64,000 bases of DNA from GCA-2715965 sp047608975 (GCA_047608975.1 JBLFYM010000006.1:21136-85135); one strand, 5' to 3'. Positions 1 to 8,970 are shown, counted from the first letter of the stretch. The notes: a model not told the origin generated them from the letters alone. Numbers and translations: made by a program.

Positions 1-1136
1 ATGCGGACAGTGAGGCCGGGGCGGAAGCCTTCCAGAATGAGGGGAACTTCGAATTGAAGCTGAATGCCGCTGCTGCCAAATTCGGGTGTGCCTTTGACCT
101 TTTGCACGGCGAGGATATTGCCGTCCATACCGTCGTGGTTGGGCCACCAGGTGCGGAGGGTATTTTCGGCAGCGGCCATCTTGGCGCGGGTCCCGGACTT
201 GAAGTCGGCATAGAGCGATTCATCCATACCTCCGAATAAGGTCGCGGTGATGGTGGCTTTGCCGAACTTGCCGTGGTTCGCAGCATCGATCAGGGCGGGC
301 ATCCAGCGGGTGCGGATGTGGCGGATATGACGCTGACGTTGGCGTTCAGCGGCGACTTTCATCGCGACTTCATCAAGCCATAGGTCGGCGACATGAAATT
401 GTTGATAGAGGTGACGCTCGTGCCAGGTGAGTCCCAGCTGAATGGAGATGGGTTGGTCTTCGAAGTTCTTTTTGCCGGCGGCTGGCCAGGTTCCTTCGGC
501 GATGAGGTCATCGAGGCCGAGCAATTCCCGACCGCGCCAGATGCGGGTGGAGCGATCGATGGTCAGTTTGTGTTCGCCGCCGAGTCCTTCTCCGCCTGCT
601 TTGCGATCCAGGCTGGCAATGAGTTGGCCTTCCTCGCCTTTGATTTCCACTTCCTTCAGCTGCCAGGCTTTGCCTTCGCGCAGGCAGAGACTGGGGCCGT
701 CTTCCAGGAGGATCGCGTGGTTTTCGCGGGGCTGACCGAGGCGGGCTCGCTTTATGACCGGGACGGCAGAAGTGACCGGATCGGGCGGCAGGTAGAAGCG
801 GCCGTAGAGAACGGTGCCGATGGGAATGTCCCGCAACTCGGCCGGTGCGCCCCGGTAATAGATCATGCCGTAGGGCAGCATGGCGAAGCGGTGCGACTGC
901 ACTTCCCTGAAGAACCCGTCCACATGCAGGCGCAGGCTGCCGCGCCGGTTCACGTGATCGACGAAGACGAGTTCGCCGCGGTGGGACTTGGCCTTGGCAA
1001 TCGATGGGAACTTGCCGGGCTCGGGTTGGAAAGGTTCGGCGGCCGAAACGTGGCCGATGGCGACGAGAAGGAACGCGGTGATGATTGGGGGCCAAGTGAT
1101 GGCAAAAACATTCCGCTGCGCCGTTCTTCTTTTCAT
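1..1136 (-). CDS. Exported protein of unknown function, 3' end cut off by window edge
   Basis: I translated this frame by hand: it opens with ATG at 1136 and stays open for 378 codons to base 1, so the C-terminus lies outside the window. Residues 1-33 form a positively charged start, a hydrophobic stretch (ITAFLLVAIGHVSA) and a probable signal-peptidase site before AEPF. The mature part has an early segment (SHRGELVFVDHVNRRGSLRL) resembling an OB/S1-like beta barrel, then charged alpha/beta sequence. I recognise no catalytic motif. It lies 32 bases downstream of the DUF1552 gene on the same strand and is probably cotranscribed with it and the DUF1592 gene. Such exported helpers commonly sit beside this pair in Verrucomicrobia and Planctomycetes. 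Function unknown; that it is a real gene is fairly sure from its length, signal peptide and spacing. Confidence 0.75.
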   Translation of the reverse strand, partial: MKRRTAQRNVFAITWPPIITAFLLVAIGHVSAAEPFQPEPGKFPSIAKAKSHRGELVFVDHVNRRGSLRLHVDGFFREVQSHRFAMLPYGMIYYRGAPAELRDIPIGTVLYGRFYLPPDPVTSAVPVIKRARLGQPRENHAILLEDGPSLCLREGKAWQLKEVEIKGEEGQLIASLDRKAGGEGLGGEHKLTIDRSTRIWRGRELLGLDDLIAEGTWPAAGKKNFEDQPISIQLGLTWHERHLYQQFHVADLWLDEVAMKVAAERQRQRHIRHIRTRWMPALIDAANHGKFGKATITATLFGGMDESLYADFKSGTRAKMAAAENTLRTWWPNHDGMDGNILAVQKVKGTPEFGSSGIQLQFEVPLILEGFRPGLTVR

Positions 1137-1168
1137 ACTTTTGCCTGTTCCCATCGAACCAAAGCGAA

Positions 1169-2524
1169 TCATCCCAGATCCAACCTGCGGTTGCTGTCAG
1201 CGAAGCGATCGGTCTCCACGCCCATCTTTTGCGCCATGTTCAGCAGGAGATTGCTCAGGTGCGCGTCGGCGTTGGCCGGACGGGCACAGAGGCGATAGTG
1301 CTGGCCGGGATCGTCTAGCTGGTAGTCGTCGAAGTGGCCCTGGTTCAGATCCAGGTGGCGGCCGTGTTTGAGTCCGCAGCCGGTGCCGCCGGCGAGGACC
1401 AGCGGCAGGTTGGCATTGCCATGACTGTGCCCGTAGGCCATGCCGCTGCCGAACAGAGCCATGGTCGTGTCGAGCAGCGGACGGCCATTGAGATCCTGGG
1501 TCGTGGCCAGGCGGGTCAGGAAATAGCCAAACTGTTCGACGGCGAAGGTGTCGCTCTGCGTGAGCCGTTCCATGTGGCCAGGATCGCCGTTATGGTGGCT
1601 GAGTTCGTGGCGTGACTGTGAAATGCCCAACTCGGGAATGGGTAGGCCCTGACCTTCGATGCCGCTGCTAAACGTGGCCACGCGCGTGGCGTCAGTCTGG
1701 AAGGCCAGCACGATCAGGTCATACATGGTTCGGAAATACTCGCCGGCCTGGGTCTGGGGGATGTTGCGGTCAGTGCGCTTACGATCGGCTTTCGAGATTC
1801 CCGGCCGAGGGATGTCGAGCCAGGCATCGGCCCGTTGCGTGCGGATCTCGGTCTCGCGGACGGAGGTGAGGTATTGGGTCAGGCGTCCCTTGTCTTCCAC
1901 GCCAATCTTTTTCTCGAGCCGGCGGACTTCGGCGAGGTTTGCATCCAGCACGCTTCCTTTGCGGCGAAGTGCACGTCGTTGAGCTGCCGTGCCGTTCGTC
2001 GGCTCCTCAAACAGATGGGCAAATATCTCAGTACTCCGACTCATGCCGGGAAGCCGGATTCCGTCAGCCGTCCAAGCCAGGGATTCGCCCTTGTTCGCGA
2101 TCTCCAGGGAATGATAGCGCGTGTGCGGCGCGGTCACTTCAGCCATCTGCTGATCGACCGAAATGGTATTGCGATCAGAAGGGCCGAGCCGGCCGCCGGT
2201 CAGCCAGATTTTCTGGCAATTGTGATGATGTCCCAGACCGCCCGGGTGATGCAGACCGCTGATGGGCGTAACGACGCCGCGATGTTTTTCCAGCGGCTGG
2301 AGAGTGCGTGAGAATTTGTAGTCTTTGCCGGGAGTGGTGATCTGGTAGTCGAGCGTGTTGACCCCGTTCGGAATGTAGATGAAGACACTGCGTGTCGGGA
2401 TGACAGGTTCGGCCGCTCGCGCAGGTTTCATGCAGTCCAGCAGCGGCAAGGCAATGAAGCTGCCGAGAGCCCGCAGGGCGTGGCGACGATCGATGAGCCA
2501 GGATTGGCTTTGGATGTTGCTCAT
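1169..2524 (-). CDS. DUF1552 secreted protein
   Basis: A 451-residue protein. The N-terminus (DRRHALRALGSFIALPLLD, residues 12-30) combines an Arg-Arg pair and a hydrophobic core and looks like a Tat-type signal, as is usual for DUF1552. The body carries the family hallmarks: FIYIPNGVN near residue 48, ISGLHHPGGLGHHHN near residue 95, and a C-terminal segment with GSGMAYGHSHGNANLPLVLAGG followed by HLSNLL. The family is almost confined to Planctomycetes and Verrucomicrobia, is usually next to a DUF1592-type cytochrome protein as here, and resembles the sulfatase/alkaline-phosphatase-like DUF1501 fold in its His-rich motifs. No enzymatic activity is established. The ATG at 2524 sits directly before the signal peptide. 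Family assignment is confident; biochemical role is not known. Confidence 0.88.
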   Translation of the reverse strand: MSNIQSQSWLIDRRHALRALGSFIALPLLDCMKPARAAEPVIPTRSVFIYIPNGVNTLDYQITTPGKDYKFSRTLQPLEKHRGVVTPISGLHHPGGLGHHHNCQKIWLTGGRLGPSDRNTISVDQQMAEVTAPHTRYHSLEIANKGESLAWTADGIRLPGMSRSTEIFAHLFEEPTNGTAAQRRALRRKGSVLDANLAEVRRLEKKIGVEDKGRLTQYLTSVRETEIRTQRADAWLDIPRPGISKADRKRTDRNIPQTQAGEYFRTMYDLIVLAFQTDATRVATFSSGIEGQGLPIPELGISQSRHELSHHNGDPGHMERLTQSDTFAVEQFGYFLTRLATTQDLNGRPLLDTTMALFGSGMAYGHSHGNANLPLVLAGGTGCGLKHGRHLDLNQGHFDDYQLDDPGQHYRLCARPANADAHLSNLLLNMAQKMGVETDRFADSNRRLDLG

Positions 2525-2632
2525 AAGATTTGGCGTATTGCTTCTAAATGACGTGACTTAAGGCTCTTCATCTTTGTCTCAATTCTCAGAGCAAGAATTC
2601 AGCCAGTGGACAATTTTTAATCTGTCGATGCA

Positions 2633-5059
2633 TCAGCGTTTCCGGATCAGGTCGGACAGGGCGACGGCGCGGACGGTGTCCTTCAATCCATATTGTCTCT
2701 TCTTGGCTTCGTCCACGATGGACTGGATGTCTTCGCGATCATCCACAGTGAGCACACGGCGCAGGGCGTAGGTGGAAAGGTGCTCAACGAAGGCTCTGAG
2801 GAAATGTTCGCGATCGTCGCGGAGCAGCCGCTTGAACTGCTCCGCGTCGGCGAAGGCGCGGCCGTCGGGCAGCCTGCCGGTGGGATTGACCAGCGGGTTG
2901 GCGCCGGTTCCTTTCTCGACGCGTTCGTGGGTGCGCCACTGGCCGATGGCGTCGAATTGGTCGAAGGCCAATCCGAGCGGATCGATGCTGCGATGGCAGG
3001 CGGCGCAATTCGCGTTCTGGGTGTGGGCCGCCAGTTTTTGCCGGATCGTCGCCTTGGGGCTATCCGGCGGATTGGGTTCGATGGGATCCACGTTCGCCGG
3101 TGGCGGTGGCGGGGTTTTGCCGAAGATGGCTTCACTGATCCAGACGCCGCGATGAACCGGACGATGCCGCGTGCCGTCTGAAGTGAGGCCAAGGATCGCC
3201 CCCATCGTCAGCAGCCCGCCGCGGTGGTCGGCGGGTTGCAACGACACGAGCTGAAAGCCGGAGGTCTTTGGCTCGGGCAGGCCGTAGAATTCGCAGAGGC
3301 GCGGGTTGGCCATCGTCCAGTCGGAGTTGATGAACGCATCGATGCCCCGGTTGTTCGCGAAGACTTCGCGGAAGTAGTGGCCAACCTCTTCGCGCATGCT
3401 CGCCTCCAGCCAGACGTCGTAGTCCGGATAGAGCTTCCCGTCGGGCGGGAACATTCCAAGCCGATGCAACTGCAGCCACTGGCGGGGGAAGTCGTCGATG
3501 AAGCGATGGATCTTGTCGTCACTCAGCAGGCGGTCCACTGCGGCGCTCAGCCCCTCGCCGCTCAGCCTACCTTGGCGGACGGTTGCGATGAGTTTATCGT
3601 CCGGCATCGAGCTCCAGAGAAAATACGAGAGACGCGAGGCCAGTTCCCAATCCGTGAGGCGCGCGCGTGGTTCGATGTCGCCCTCAACGAGGTAAGTGAA
3701 GTGGCGGGAAGTCAGCGCCCCGAGCAAAGCAACCTGGTAGGCGGCAAAGACACTCTCGCCAGCGGCGCGTTCGGATTCGTAGGCGCGCAGGTAGTGACTC
3801 AGGTCATCTTCCACCACGGGCCGCCGCCAGGCGCGCTCAGCGAATCGTTGGAGATGATTCGCGACGACTTCCGGCGTCGCATCGTCCGGCGGCAGCAAGC
3901 CTTTGCGGGTCGCACGCTCAGCCTCACTTTCAATCGGTCCCTCCCACTCGATCCAATCCAGCAGCACGGACGAAAAGATCCCGTTGCCGTCCTCATCGAA
4001 CATCTTGGGCGCGGTCGGATTCAGCAGGCGGGTTTCACTGGTGTGAGTGAACATGTAGAATGACTTGGAAAGGGCATTGCGGTAGTGCGCGCCCTTCTGT
4101 CGGTCGATGATGTCGGTCACCACGACGTTGAAATGGAGAGTTGCCGGCATCTCCAGGAACACCTCGAACTCGTAGATCTCCGGTTCATCCTCTGGAGCCA
4201 GAATATCCAGTTCGATCAACCCTTCGTTGCTCTCTTCACCCGTTCGCGCGCCAATGCGAAGGTGGGCCGGTTGTCCATCCGGCGGACGGATACCACTGGC
4301 TTTCATCCGCGCACGGTAAAGGCCGCTGTGCTCAGGCCCGGTTCTTCCGAACCAGTGTTGCGCCAATGCAGGTTGCACCCGGCCAGGAAAGATGAGGGCG
4401 CGCAGGGGCCGCTTGATCCCAAAGCGATCGAGGTAAGCCTGTTGCTTCTCACCGCCTTGGTATCGAATCTCGGCCGCAGTCTTGCGGACCTTCCTGGCCG
4501 CGACCGGCTTCTCTGGAAAGGCGCGTGCCAGCACGATTTCCGCGGCGCGGTAGTAACGCTCGACATGCGAAGGAGAAAGCGAAAGCCGCGACCCGATCCG
4601 CTCAAAGCCATGCCACAGTGGGTCCGCATTCAACTCGCCCGGCATCGTCGGGTCGTAGCGCACGCCCAGCAGATCGTAGACCGTGTTCTGATATTCCTTC
4701 CGGCTTAGCCGGTAATGGGCCACGGGTGGTCGCGCTGCCATTCGCGCCGCACGCCCTTCACGAATTCGTGAATCGAGCTGCCCGATCACCTTCGCAATCT
4801 CGCCTTCGCTCGGCTGAGGTTCCTCTTCCGGCGGCATCTCCCCCGCATTGATCCGTTCCACGATCTCCGCCCAAAGATGAGCATCCCCTCCCGCCTTGAA
4901 ATCGCGCGACAGCTTGTCGATCCGCAGATCACCCTTCTCCTTTTTCGGCCCGTGACAGCGCACACAATGCGTCTGCAGAAACGCCTCAATCGGTTCCGCC
5001 GCAGGAACCAGGGTCGTTCCAACTACGCAAAGAACAAAAAACGAGAAAACTCGGGACAT
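2633..5059 (-). CDS. Planctomycete-type cytochrome c protein (DUF1587/1592/1588/1585)
   Basis: A large secreted protein of 808 residues if started at the ATG at 5059, directly before the signal peptide (MSRVFSFFVLCVVG); the open frame runs 15 codons further upstream. A haem-binding CVRCH is at about residues 32-36, followed by GPKKEKGDLRID, the classic PSCyt1 opening. DUF1587 follows (YRLSRKEYQNTVYDLLGV), then a central beta-rich region, DUF1592/DUF1588 (LTDWELASRLSYFLWSSMPDD and LTSDGTRHRPVHRGVWI), a second CxxCH (CAACH, about residue 685) with SIDPLGLAFDQFD, and the C-terminal DUF1585. These proteins pair with DUF1552/DUF1501 partners and are thought to be periplasmic, possibly in complex carbohydrate breakdown, but no reaction is proven. 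It is upstream of the DUF1552 gene by about 110 bases and likely in one operon. Confidence 0.92.
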   Translation of the reverse strand: MSRVFSFFVLCVVGTTLVPAAEPIEAFLQTHCVRCHGPKKEKGDLRIDKLSRDFKAGGDAHLWAEIVERINAGEMPPEEEPQPSEGEIAKVIGQLDSRIREGRAARMAARPPVAHYRLSRKEYQNTVYDLLGVRYDPTMPGELNADPLWHGFERIGSRLSLSPSHVERYYRAAEIVLARAFPEKPVAARKVRKTAAEIRYQGGEKQQAYLDRFGIKRPLRALIFPGRVQPALAQHWFGRTGPEHSGLYRARMKASGIRPPDGQPAHLRIGARTGEESNEGLIELDILAPEDEPEIYEFEVFLEMPATLHFNVVVTDIIDRQKGAHYRNALSKSFYMFTHTSETRLLNPTAPKMFDEDGNGIFSSVLLDWIEWEGPIESEAERATRKGLLPPDDATPEVVANHLQRFAERAWRRPVVEDDLSHYLRAYESERAAGESVFAAYQVALLGALTSRHFTYLVEGDIEPRARLTDWELASRLSYFLWSSMPDDKLIATVRQGRLSGEGLSAAVDRLLSDDKIHRFIDDFPRQWLQLHRLGMFPPDGKLYPDYDVWLEASMREEVGHYFREVFANNRGIDAFINSDWTMANPRLCEFYGLPEPKTSGFQLVSLQPADHRGGLLTMGAILGLTSDGTRHRPVHRGVWISEAIFGKTPPPPPANVDPIEPNPPDSPKATIRQKLAAHTQNANCAACHRSIDPLGLAFDQFDAIGQWRTHERVEKGTGANPLVNPTGRLPDGRAFADAEQFKRLLRDDREHFLRAFVEHLSTYALRRVLTVDDREDIQSIVDEAKKRQYGLKDTVRAVALSDLIRKR

Positions 5060-5251
5060 CATCAGTTTGCAATTACTGCCGGGATAGCTGCGCAAGATTA
5101 CCAAAAAATTAGCAGCCGTAAACCGCTTTAGGCTCTTCTCTTTTCAAACGTTTAAAAGGGTTCAATTTCAGGGATTTCGCACCTTGATCGCCTCCGCGCC
5201 GGCGCTTCCCCAACTCCTCTATGATGAACATCGCCTCGAACCTCAACCGCC

Positions 5252-5459
5252 GTGGGGGCCTACATTTTCATGGTGTATCTGTGGTCCACCTTCAGCCATG
5301 CCAATATCGACTGGCGCCTGAAGTGGCTTCCTGCTCAATGACAGAATGTTCGGCACACACCACCTGCCTGTCGATCGCTGGCCGGAGGGCTACGGTGTCG
5401 GTGGGCATCCCGTGCCAAGCGGGTATGTGAAACAAATGCTTTACCCGTTACAGAAGTGA
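5252..5459 (+). pseudogene. Remnant of a sterol desaturase / fatty acid hydroxylase gene
   Basis: Two plus-strand pieces in different frames add up to the C-terminal half of a membrane di-iron hydroxylase. Piece one (5252-5341) reads VGAYIFMVYLWSTFSHANI, matching the family's transmembrane segment followed by the (H)xxN-I motif, and ends in TGA. Piece two (5346-5459) reads MFGTHHLPVDRWPEGYGV and ends MLYPLQK-stop, matching the conserved segment after W-D-x-x-FGT. The block between them that normally carries the HxxHH and NYG motifs is missing, and the frame differs by one, so this cannot encode an active enzyme. The rest of 5060-5505 shows nothing else I can support. Assignment rests on my memory of the family pattern. 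Confidence 0.55.
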
Positions 5460-5505
5460 AGAACACACCGTCGCGCCGGGCACATACCGCAAGGCGCACT
5501 CCGCC

Positions 5506-7161
5506 CTATCGCAGCCGCTCGCGGACGATATCAGGTAGTCGCCGGTCTCGGAGATTGACGATCTTCACATTCTTGTCGTTCTTCAGTTGGGGCCCGGGGG
5601 TGCTACGCCCGTTGGCAACCTGCTTTTGGAGAAGCGCGACCATCTTCGCCACGCGCTCAGGATGTTTCGCCGCAAGATTGAGGTCTTCGTGGGGATCGTT
5701 CGCGAGGTTGTAGAGTTGAACAAAGGGCGGGCTGAGCAGATCCGCGTCCTTTGGTTTGCCACTGAAATTCCCCAAAGCCTTCTTCCACCCGACTTCGGGC
5801 GTGGGATCGTTGCCCTTCGCATTGGGAGACCTGGCGTTCGTACCGCTGCCCGGACACAGGCAGAGCTTCCAATCCCCATCACGCAGCACAAACGGACCGA
5901 TGGATTGCATGGTCAGATCTTTCCGTGTGCCTTTCGCCGAGGGCGCGCGCAGGAGTTTGGCAAAGCTGATGGAGTCCGGCGCTTCATGATCGGCAAGCTC
6001 CCCGTTCGCGAGTTCGGCAAAGGTGGCCATAAAATCGTTCAAGCCAACCAGCGCGTCGCAGGTTTCCCCGGGCGGAATGACACCCGGCCAATGGGCGATC
6101 AGAGGAACGCGTAGTCCGCCTTCATACACCGAAAACTTGTAGCCGCGATGCGGTCCACTGGGATAGTGACCAGCCGCCTCCAACTTCTTGATCTGACCCG
6201 GCGTCGCTTCCAGGATATTGCCGGCATAGGGAGCCGGCCCATGATCCGAGGAAAACAGAACCAGGGTATTTTCGCTTAGTCCGCCCGCCTTCAAAGCCTT
6301 CATCACGCGCTCAATGGAGTGGTCCACCTCCATCACAAAATCTCCATAGACCCCCAGCTTACTTTTGCCCCGCCAATTCACCCCGGGGCTCGTCGGCGTA
6401 TGCGGGGCCGTCAAGGCAAGGAACAGAAAAAACGGACGATCTTTCTGCTGCTTCCGAATAAATTTTTCCGCTTCGACATAAAATGTCTCCAACACCTCAT
6501 GATCCTGAAAATCCTTCTCGGAGGGGCCGACCCGATTGAATGCGCTCCAGCCTTTCTGCGCAGTGATCTCGCCCTGCCAAGCGTTGTTACGGGCGTAGGC
6601 GTAGGGATACATGTCGAGCGAGCCCGGCAGAATAAAGCTGTAGTCGAACCCAAACTGCACGGGTCCATAAGTCAACGGTTTTGTGAAATCAACATTGGCC
6701 AATCCCTGCTTCTTGCCGTCGAGCGTTTGCATCGTGGTGCCCAAATGCCATTTCCCAACATAGCCGGTGCGGTATCCTGATCGCCGGAGCAACTTGCCGA
6801 GCGTCGATTTTTCCGTGTTCGGTCGCGGTCCCACAAAACCCCAAGGCCCCGTATTCACCGTGGCACCATAGCGCCAATTGTAGCGCCCGGTCATGACCGC
6901 ACGTCGCGTCGGCCCACAGACTGAAGCGCTCGGATGAGCGTCCGTGAAACGGACCCCGCCGGCAGCGAGAGCATCGATGTTCGGCGTGTCAATCAGACAA
7001 CGATCCCCGCCGTAACACTTCACATCACCAATCCCCAGATCATCCGCGAGGATGAAAACTATGTTGGGCCGCATCTGAGCGTTGCCAGTTTTCGACGGTG
7101 GACCCGTCGCTGCGTGGAGGGTCGAAAACAAGAAGACCGTAAACAAAGTTAAGAATCGCAT
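5506..7161 (-). CDS. Secreted sulfatase (formylglycine-dependent)
   Basis: Starts at ATG 7161 (551 residues); the three codons upstream only offer TTG. Residues 1-19 are a signal peptide. The alkaline-phosphatase-superfamily core is clear: NIVFILADDLGIGDVKCYGG gives the metal-binding Asp pair, and SVCGPTRRAVMTGRY holds the C-x-P-x-R signature (Cys at about residue 82) that is oxidised to formylglycine by a sulfatase-modifying enzyme not seen in this window. GKWHLG and SSDHGPAPYAG supply further active-site Lys, His and Asp residues. The length is normal. It should act in the periplasm or outside on a sulfated carbohydrate; the substrate cannot be read from sequence. It is convergent with the desaturase remnant and separate from the DUF1592 operon. 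Confidence 0.93.
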   Translation of the reverse strand: MRFLTLFTVFLFSTLHAATGPPSKTGNAQMRPNIVFILADDLGIGDVKCYGGDRCLIDTPNIDALAAGGVRFTDAHPSASVCGPTRRAVMTGRYNWRYGATVNTGPWGFVGPRPNTEKSTLGKLLRRSGYRTGYVGKWHLGTTMQTLDGKKQGLANVDFTKPLTYGPVQFGFDYSFILPGSLDMYPYAYARNNAWQGEITAQKGWSAFNRVGPSEKDFQDHEVLETFYVEAEKFIRKQQKDRPFFLFLALTAPHTPTSPGVNWRGKSKLGVYGDFVMEVDHSIERVMKALKAGGLSENTLVLFSSDHGPAPYAGNILEATPGQIKKLEAAGHYPSGPHRGYKFSVYEGGLRVPLIAHWPGVIPPGETCDALVGLNDFMATFAELANGELADHEAPDSISFAKLLRAPSAKGTRKDLTMQSIGPFVLRDGDWKLCLCPGSGTNARSPNAKGNDPTPEVGWKKALGNFSGKPKDADLLSPPFVQLYNLANDPHEDLNLAAKHPERVAKMVALLQKQVANGRSTPGPQLKNDKNVKIVNLRDRRLPDIVRERLR

Positions 7162-7170
7162 TTTCACCAA

Positions 7171-7847
7171 TCTATTTTTAACACCGAGATACTTTTCGAA
7201 TGATCGAGCGGTGAGACATTACTCTGGGGCCTGTCAGAATGACCCGCCAGAAATTCCTGCAAAATCCGGATCGACAGATCAACGTTGCGGGAGAAATCAG
7301 AGCTGTCGGGAGAAATGAAAATGGAGCCATCAGACATGGCGTAACCCCCTATCATTGGCGTTTTCGGTGAAAAATCGCCCTTTTTCTCTGCGGTTCGAGA
7401 ACTCTTTCCAACGGGAGGCGCATCGTGACAGAGGGGTGTGTCACGTCTCGGTGTCGCAATAGTCAATGTTTGCAGTGTTTTTTCGCGGGTAGTCTGGAAG
7501 TTGTGACTCCGCTCAATTTGGGGCGTCACGCCATTCGCCGAGGGTAACTATGTTTAACTCCATGTTTAACTCGATGTGTGACGGGTGTGACGGCCCTTTG
7601 GGCGAAGCCCAACCCCCAGTGAGGACGGGCGCTTGGCCCAGAGCGGGGCGGTCTCTCTCTCTCCCTTTATCTCTTTCTTATCATTGAAATAGAAAAAGTA
7701 GTGTCACAGGTGTCATCAATTGTGTCCACGGATCTGGCGCTCTTGGAGCGACGACCCGCATGCCGGGTGGTGTGGGAGCCGGAGTTAACACTCCCGGCGA
7801 CCCGATTAGGCAGCCGGTAAAATCTCAAATCCATATCCGCTCCGTCA
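7171..7847. other. Gene-poor stretch with scattered TGTGAC/GTCACA motifs
   Basis: No gene I would defend. A minus-strand open frame of 121 codons (7164-7529) contains the 41-bp repeat and has no recognisable domain, so I do not call it. The stretch has several short TGTGAC or GTCACA words (near 7428, 7440, 7577, 7585, 7700 and 7709) and a short direct repeat of ATGTTTAACTC near 7550 and 7562. A second minus-strand frame (7667-7936) overlaps the exonuclease gene out of frame and is probably a shadow, although its 3' part lies outside the exonuclease. Confidence 0.4.
7324..7364 (-). repeat. 41-bp dispersed repeat, copy 1
   Basis: The 41 bases here are exactly the reverse complement of 34783-34823, 27 kb away. 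On the minus strand the copy starts AAAACGCCAATGATAGGGGG and ends at ATGGCTC; it contains the small inverted pair GCCAT...ATGGC. Sequence on either side differs between the copies. It lies outside any gene I can support. Confidence 0.8.
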
Positions 7848-8492
7848 TCAGTGATCGTGTATGTGTCCAGACCGCCGTAACTCAAAGAAACACCGAGCAC
7901 AAGCCTCCAAGTCAGCTTCGGCGTCGTGTGCGCCATGATACTCCTGACCGAATAGGTGCTCGTGAAGCTCCTGCAAGGTCGGCCACTTGTATCCTGTGCC
8001 AGGCTGCTTGGGTATCCGGCAGAGATCGGTCGTGCTCTTCATGGTGCAGACTGCCGGTAAGCTGAGAAACGCTCCGAGACACCTCGAACGAACAAGCTCG
8101 GCACCGACAACGCCTCGGTCGTATTCGAGGTTGTGGGCGACCAATGTGACGCGCCCGCGCTGTATCGCGGCTGTGAAACGAGTGAGCACTCGCTCGACAT
8201 CTTCGCCCGCACTTACCGCCTGTGCATGAGTAATCCCGTGAATTCGTGACGCCTCCGCCGGAATCGTAAAACCACTCGGACGGACAATGAAACTGTGGGG
8301 GTCGCACACGGAACGCGAGGAATCGTAAATCGCCCATCCGAGCTGAACTATTCTCGGCCACCCGTCAACATCCTGAACTGAAAGATTGCGACTGCGCGGC
8401 AAACCGGTCGTCTCACAATCAAAGAAAAGTAGTCCCTGACTAAATCCCGTGCTGTTTCCGGTGGCAGTCCCGGCATATTGCCTTGAGGTAAC
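7848..8492 (-). CDS. DnaQ-like 3'-5' exonuclease, start codon unresolved
   Basis: The frame encodes a DEDDh exonuclease: FFDCETTG (Exo I, Asp/Glu pair, encoded at about 8403-8426), IHGIT and HNLEYD (Exo II), and HGAHDAEADLEA near the C-terminus (Exo III His/Asp), ending RRSGHIHDH. Such proteins proofread or trim DNA or RNA 3' ends. The oddity is the start. The first standard start codon is TTG at 8402, which lies after the Exo I motif, while the frame is open back to a stop at 8493-8495 with no ATG, GTG or TTG in between. Either translation starts at a non-standard codon, or it enters by frameshift from the HNH-like frame that ends at 8440, or an indel has broken the gene. The coordinates given are the open frame, not a proven start. 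Confidence 0.65.
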   Translation of the reverse strand, partial: VTSRQYAGTATGNSTGFSQGLLFFDCETTGLPRSRNLSVQDVDGWPRIVQLGWAIYDSSRSVCDPHSFIVRPSGFTIPAEASRIHGITHAQAVSAGEDVERVLTRFTAAIQRGRVTLVAHNLEYDRGVVGAELVRSRCLGAFLSLPAVCTMKSTTDLCRIPKQPGTGYKWPTLQELHEHLFGQEYHGAHDAEADLEACARCFFELRRSGHIHDH

Positions 8493-8829
8493 TCATGTTC
8501 TCTCGCTTGAAACTCATGCGACCGAAACTCTTGGGGTAACGCACGTGATGCACCTGCTTCCACTTGTCCGACCGCAGATACTCCCCGTATGCGCTGTGCC
8601 ACTCCTCGCGCCGCTCTGCCTCCTGCCGCTCTCTCTCGATACGCTGCTGCTCCAAACGGGTCCGTAACTCGCGCTCACGCTGCTCTCGCTCCTGCTGCTC
8701 CCGAAGAAGCTCCTCTGGCGTCTTTGGTGGAGTCTGCTGCAGCCACCAGCCGAAAATGTGGACTGCGAGCCAGGTACTGCCAATGATGAGAAAAATTTCC
8801 ATGCGCTGTTGTTGTGTGGCTCTCGCCAT
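8440..8829 (-). CDS. Membrane-anchored HNH-like protein with a shortened zinc knuckle region
   Basis: From ATG 8829 the product is 129 residues: a hydrophobic anchor (EIFLIIGSTWLAVHIFGWW), a long Glu/Arg-rich helix likely to be coiled coil, then a C-terminal HNH-type module. The module reads YLRSDKWKQVHHVRYPKSFG and ends LKAICRDCHRKQHG. Canonical relatives have about 20 residues with a CxxC knuckle between the YLRSxxWK helix and the HHV strand; here that stretch is absent, so only the second CxxC remains. This may be a degenerate nuclease or a binding protein. The 3' end overlaps the exonuclease open frame by about 50 bases, suggesting the two are a unit. Longer starts (8898) exist, but ATG 8829 lies closer to the membrane anchor. 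Confidence 0.55.
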   Translation of the reverse strand: MARATQQQRMEIFLIIGSTWLAVHIFGWWLQQTPPKTPEELLREQQEREQRERELRTRLEQQRIERERQEAERREEWHSAYGEYLRSDKWKQVHHVRYPKSFGRMSFKRENMSYLKAICRDCHRKQHGI

Positions 8830-8970
8830 GACCGAGGGCGTAGGCTGCCTAACGTCCTGCATCAGCCACCGACTGCCGGCGGCGAGCTTTGATTCCACCC
8901 CGTGACAGCGGCGGGGTAGCTACCCTCAGACATCGATTCCCCGAGGGCAGGTGGTTGGTATCCTCGCCTT

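Noticed and set aside
393..1298. Long plus-strand open frame of 301 codons
   Set aside because: It lies opposite the clear exported-protein frame (1-1136) and the end of DUF1552; its sequence has no domain or signal and reflects high GC bias.
3224..4063. Plus-strand frame of 279 codons
   Set aside because: Antisense to the DUF1592 domain gene, whose motifs are unambiguous.
7164..7529. Minus-strand 121-codon hypothetical gene
   Set aside because: No domain, unusual composition, and it runs through the 41-bp repeat; I treat it as chance.
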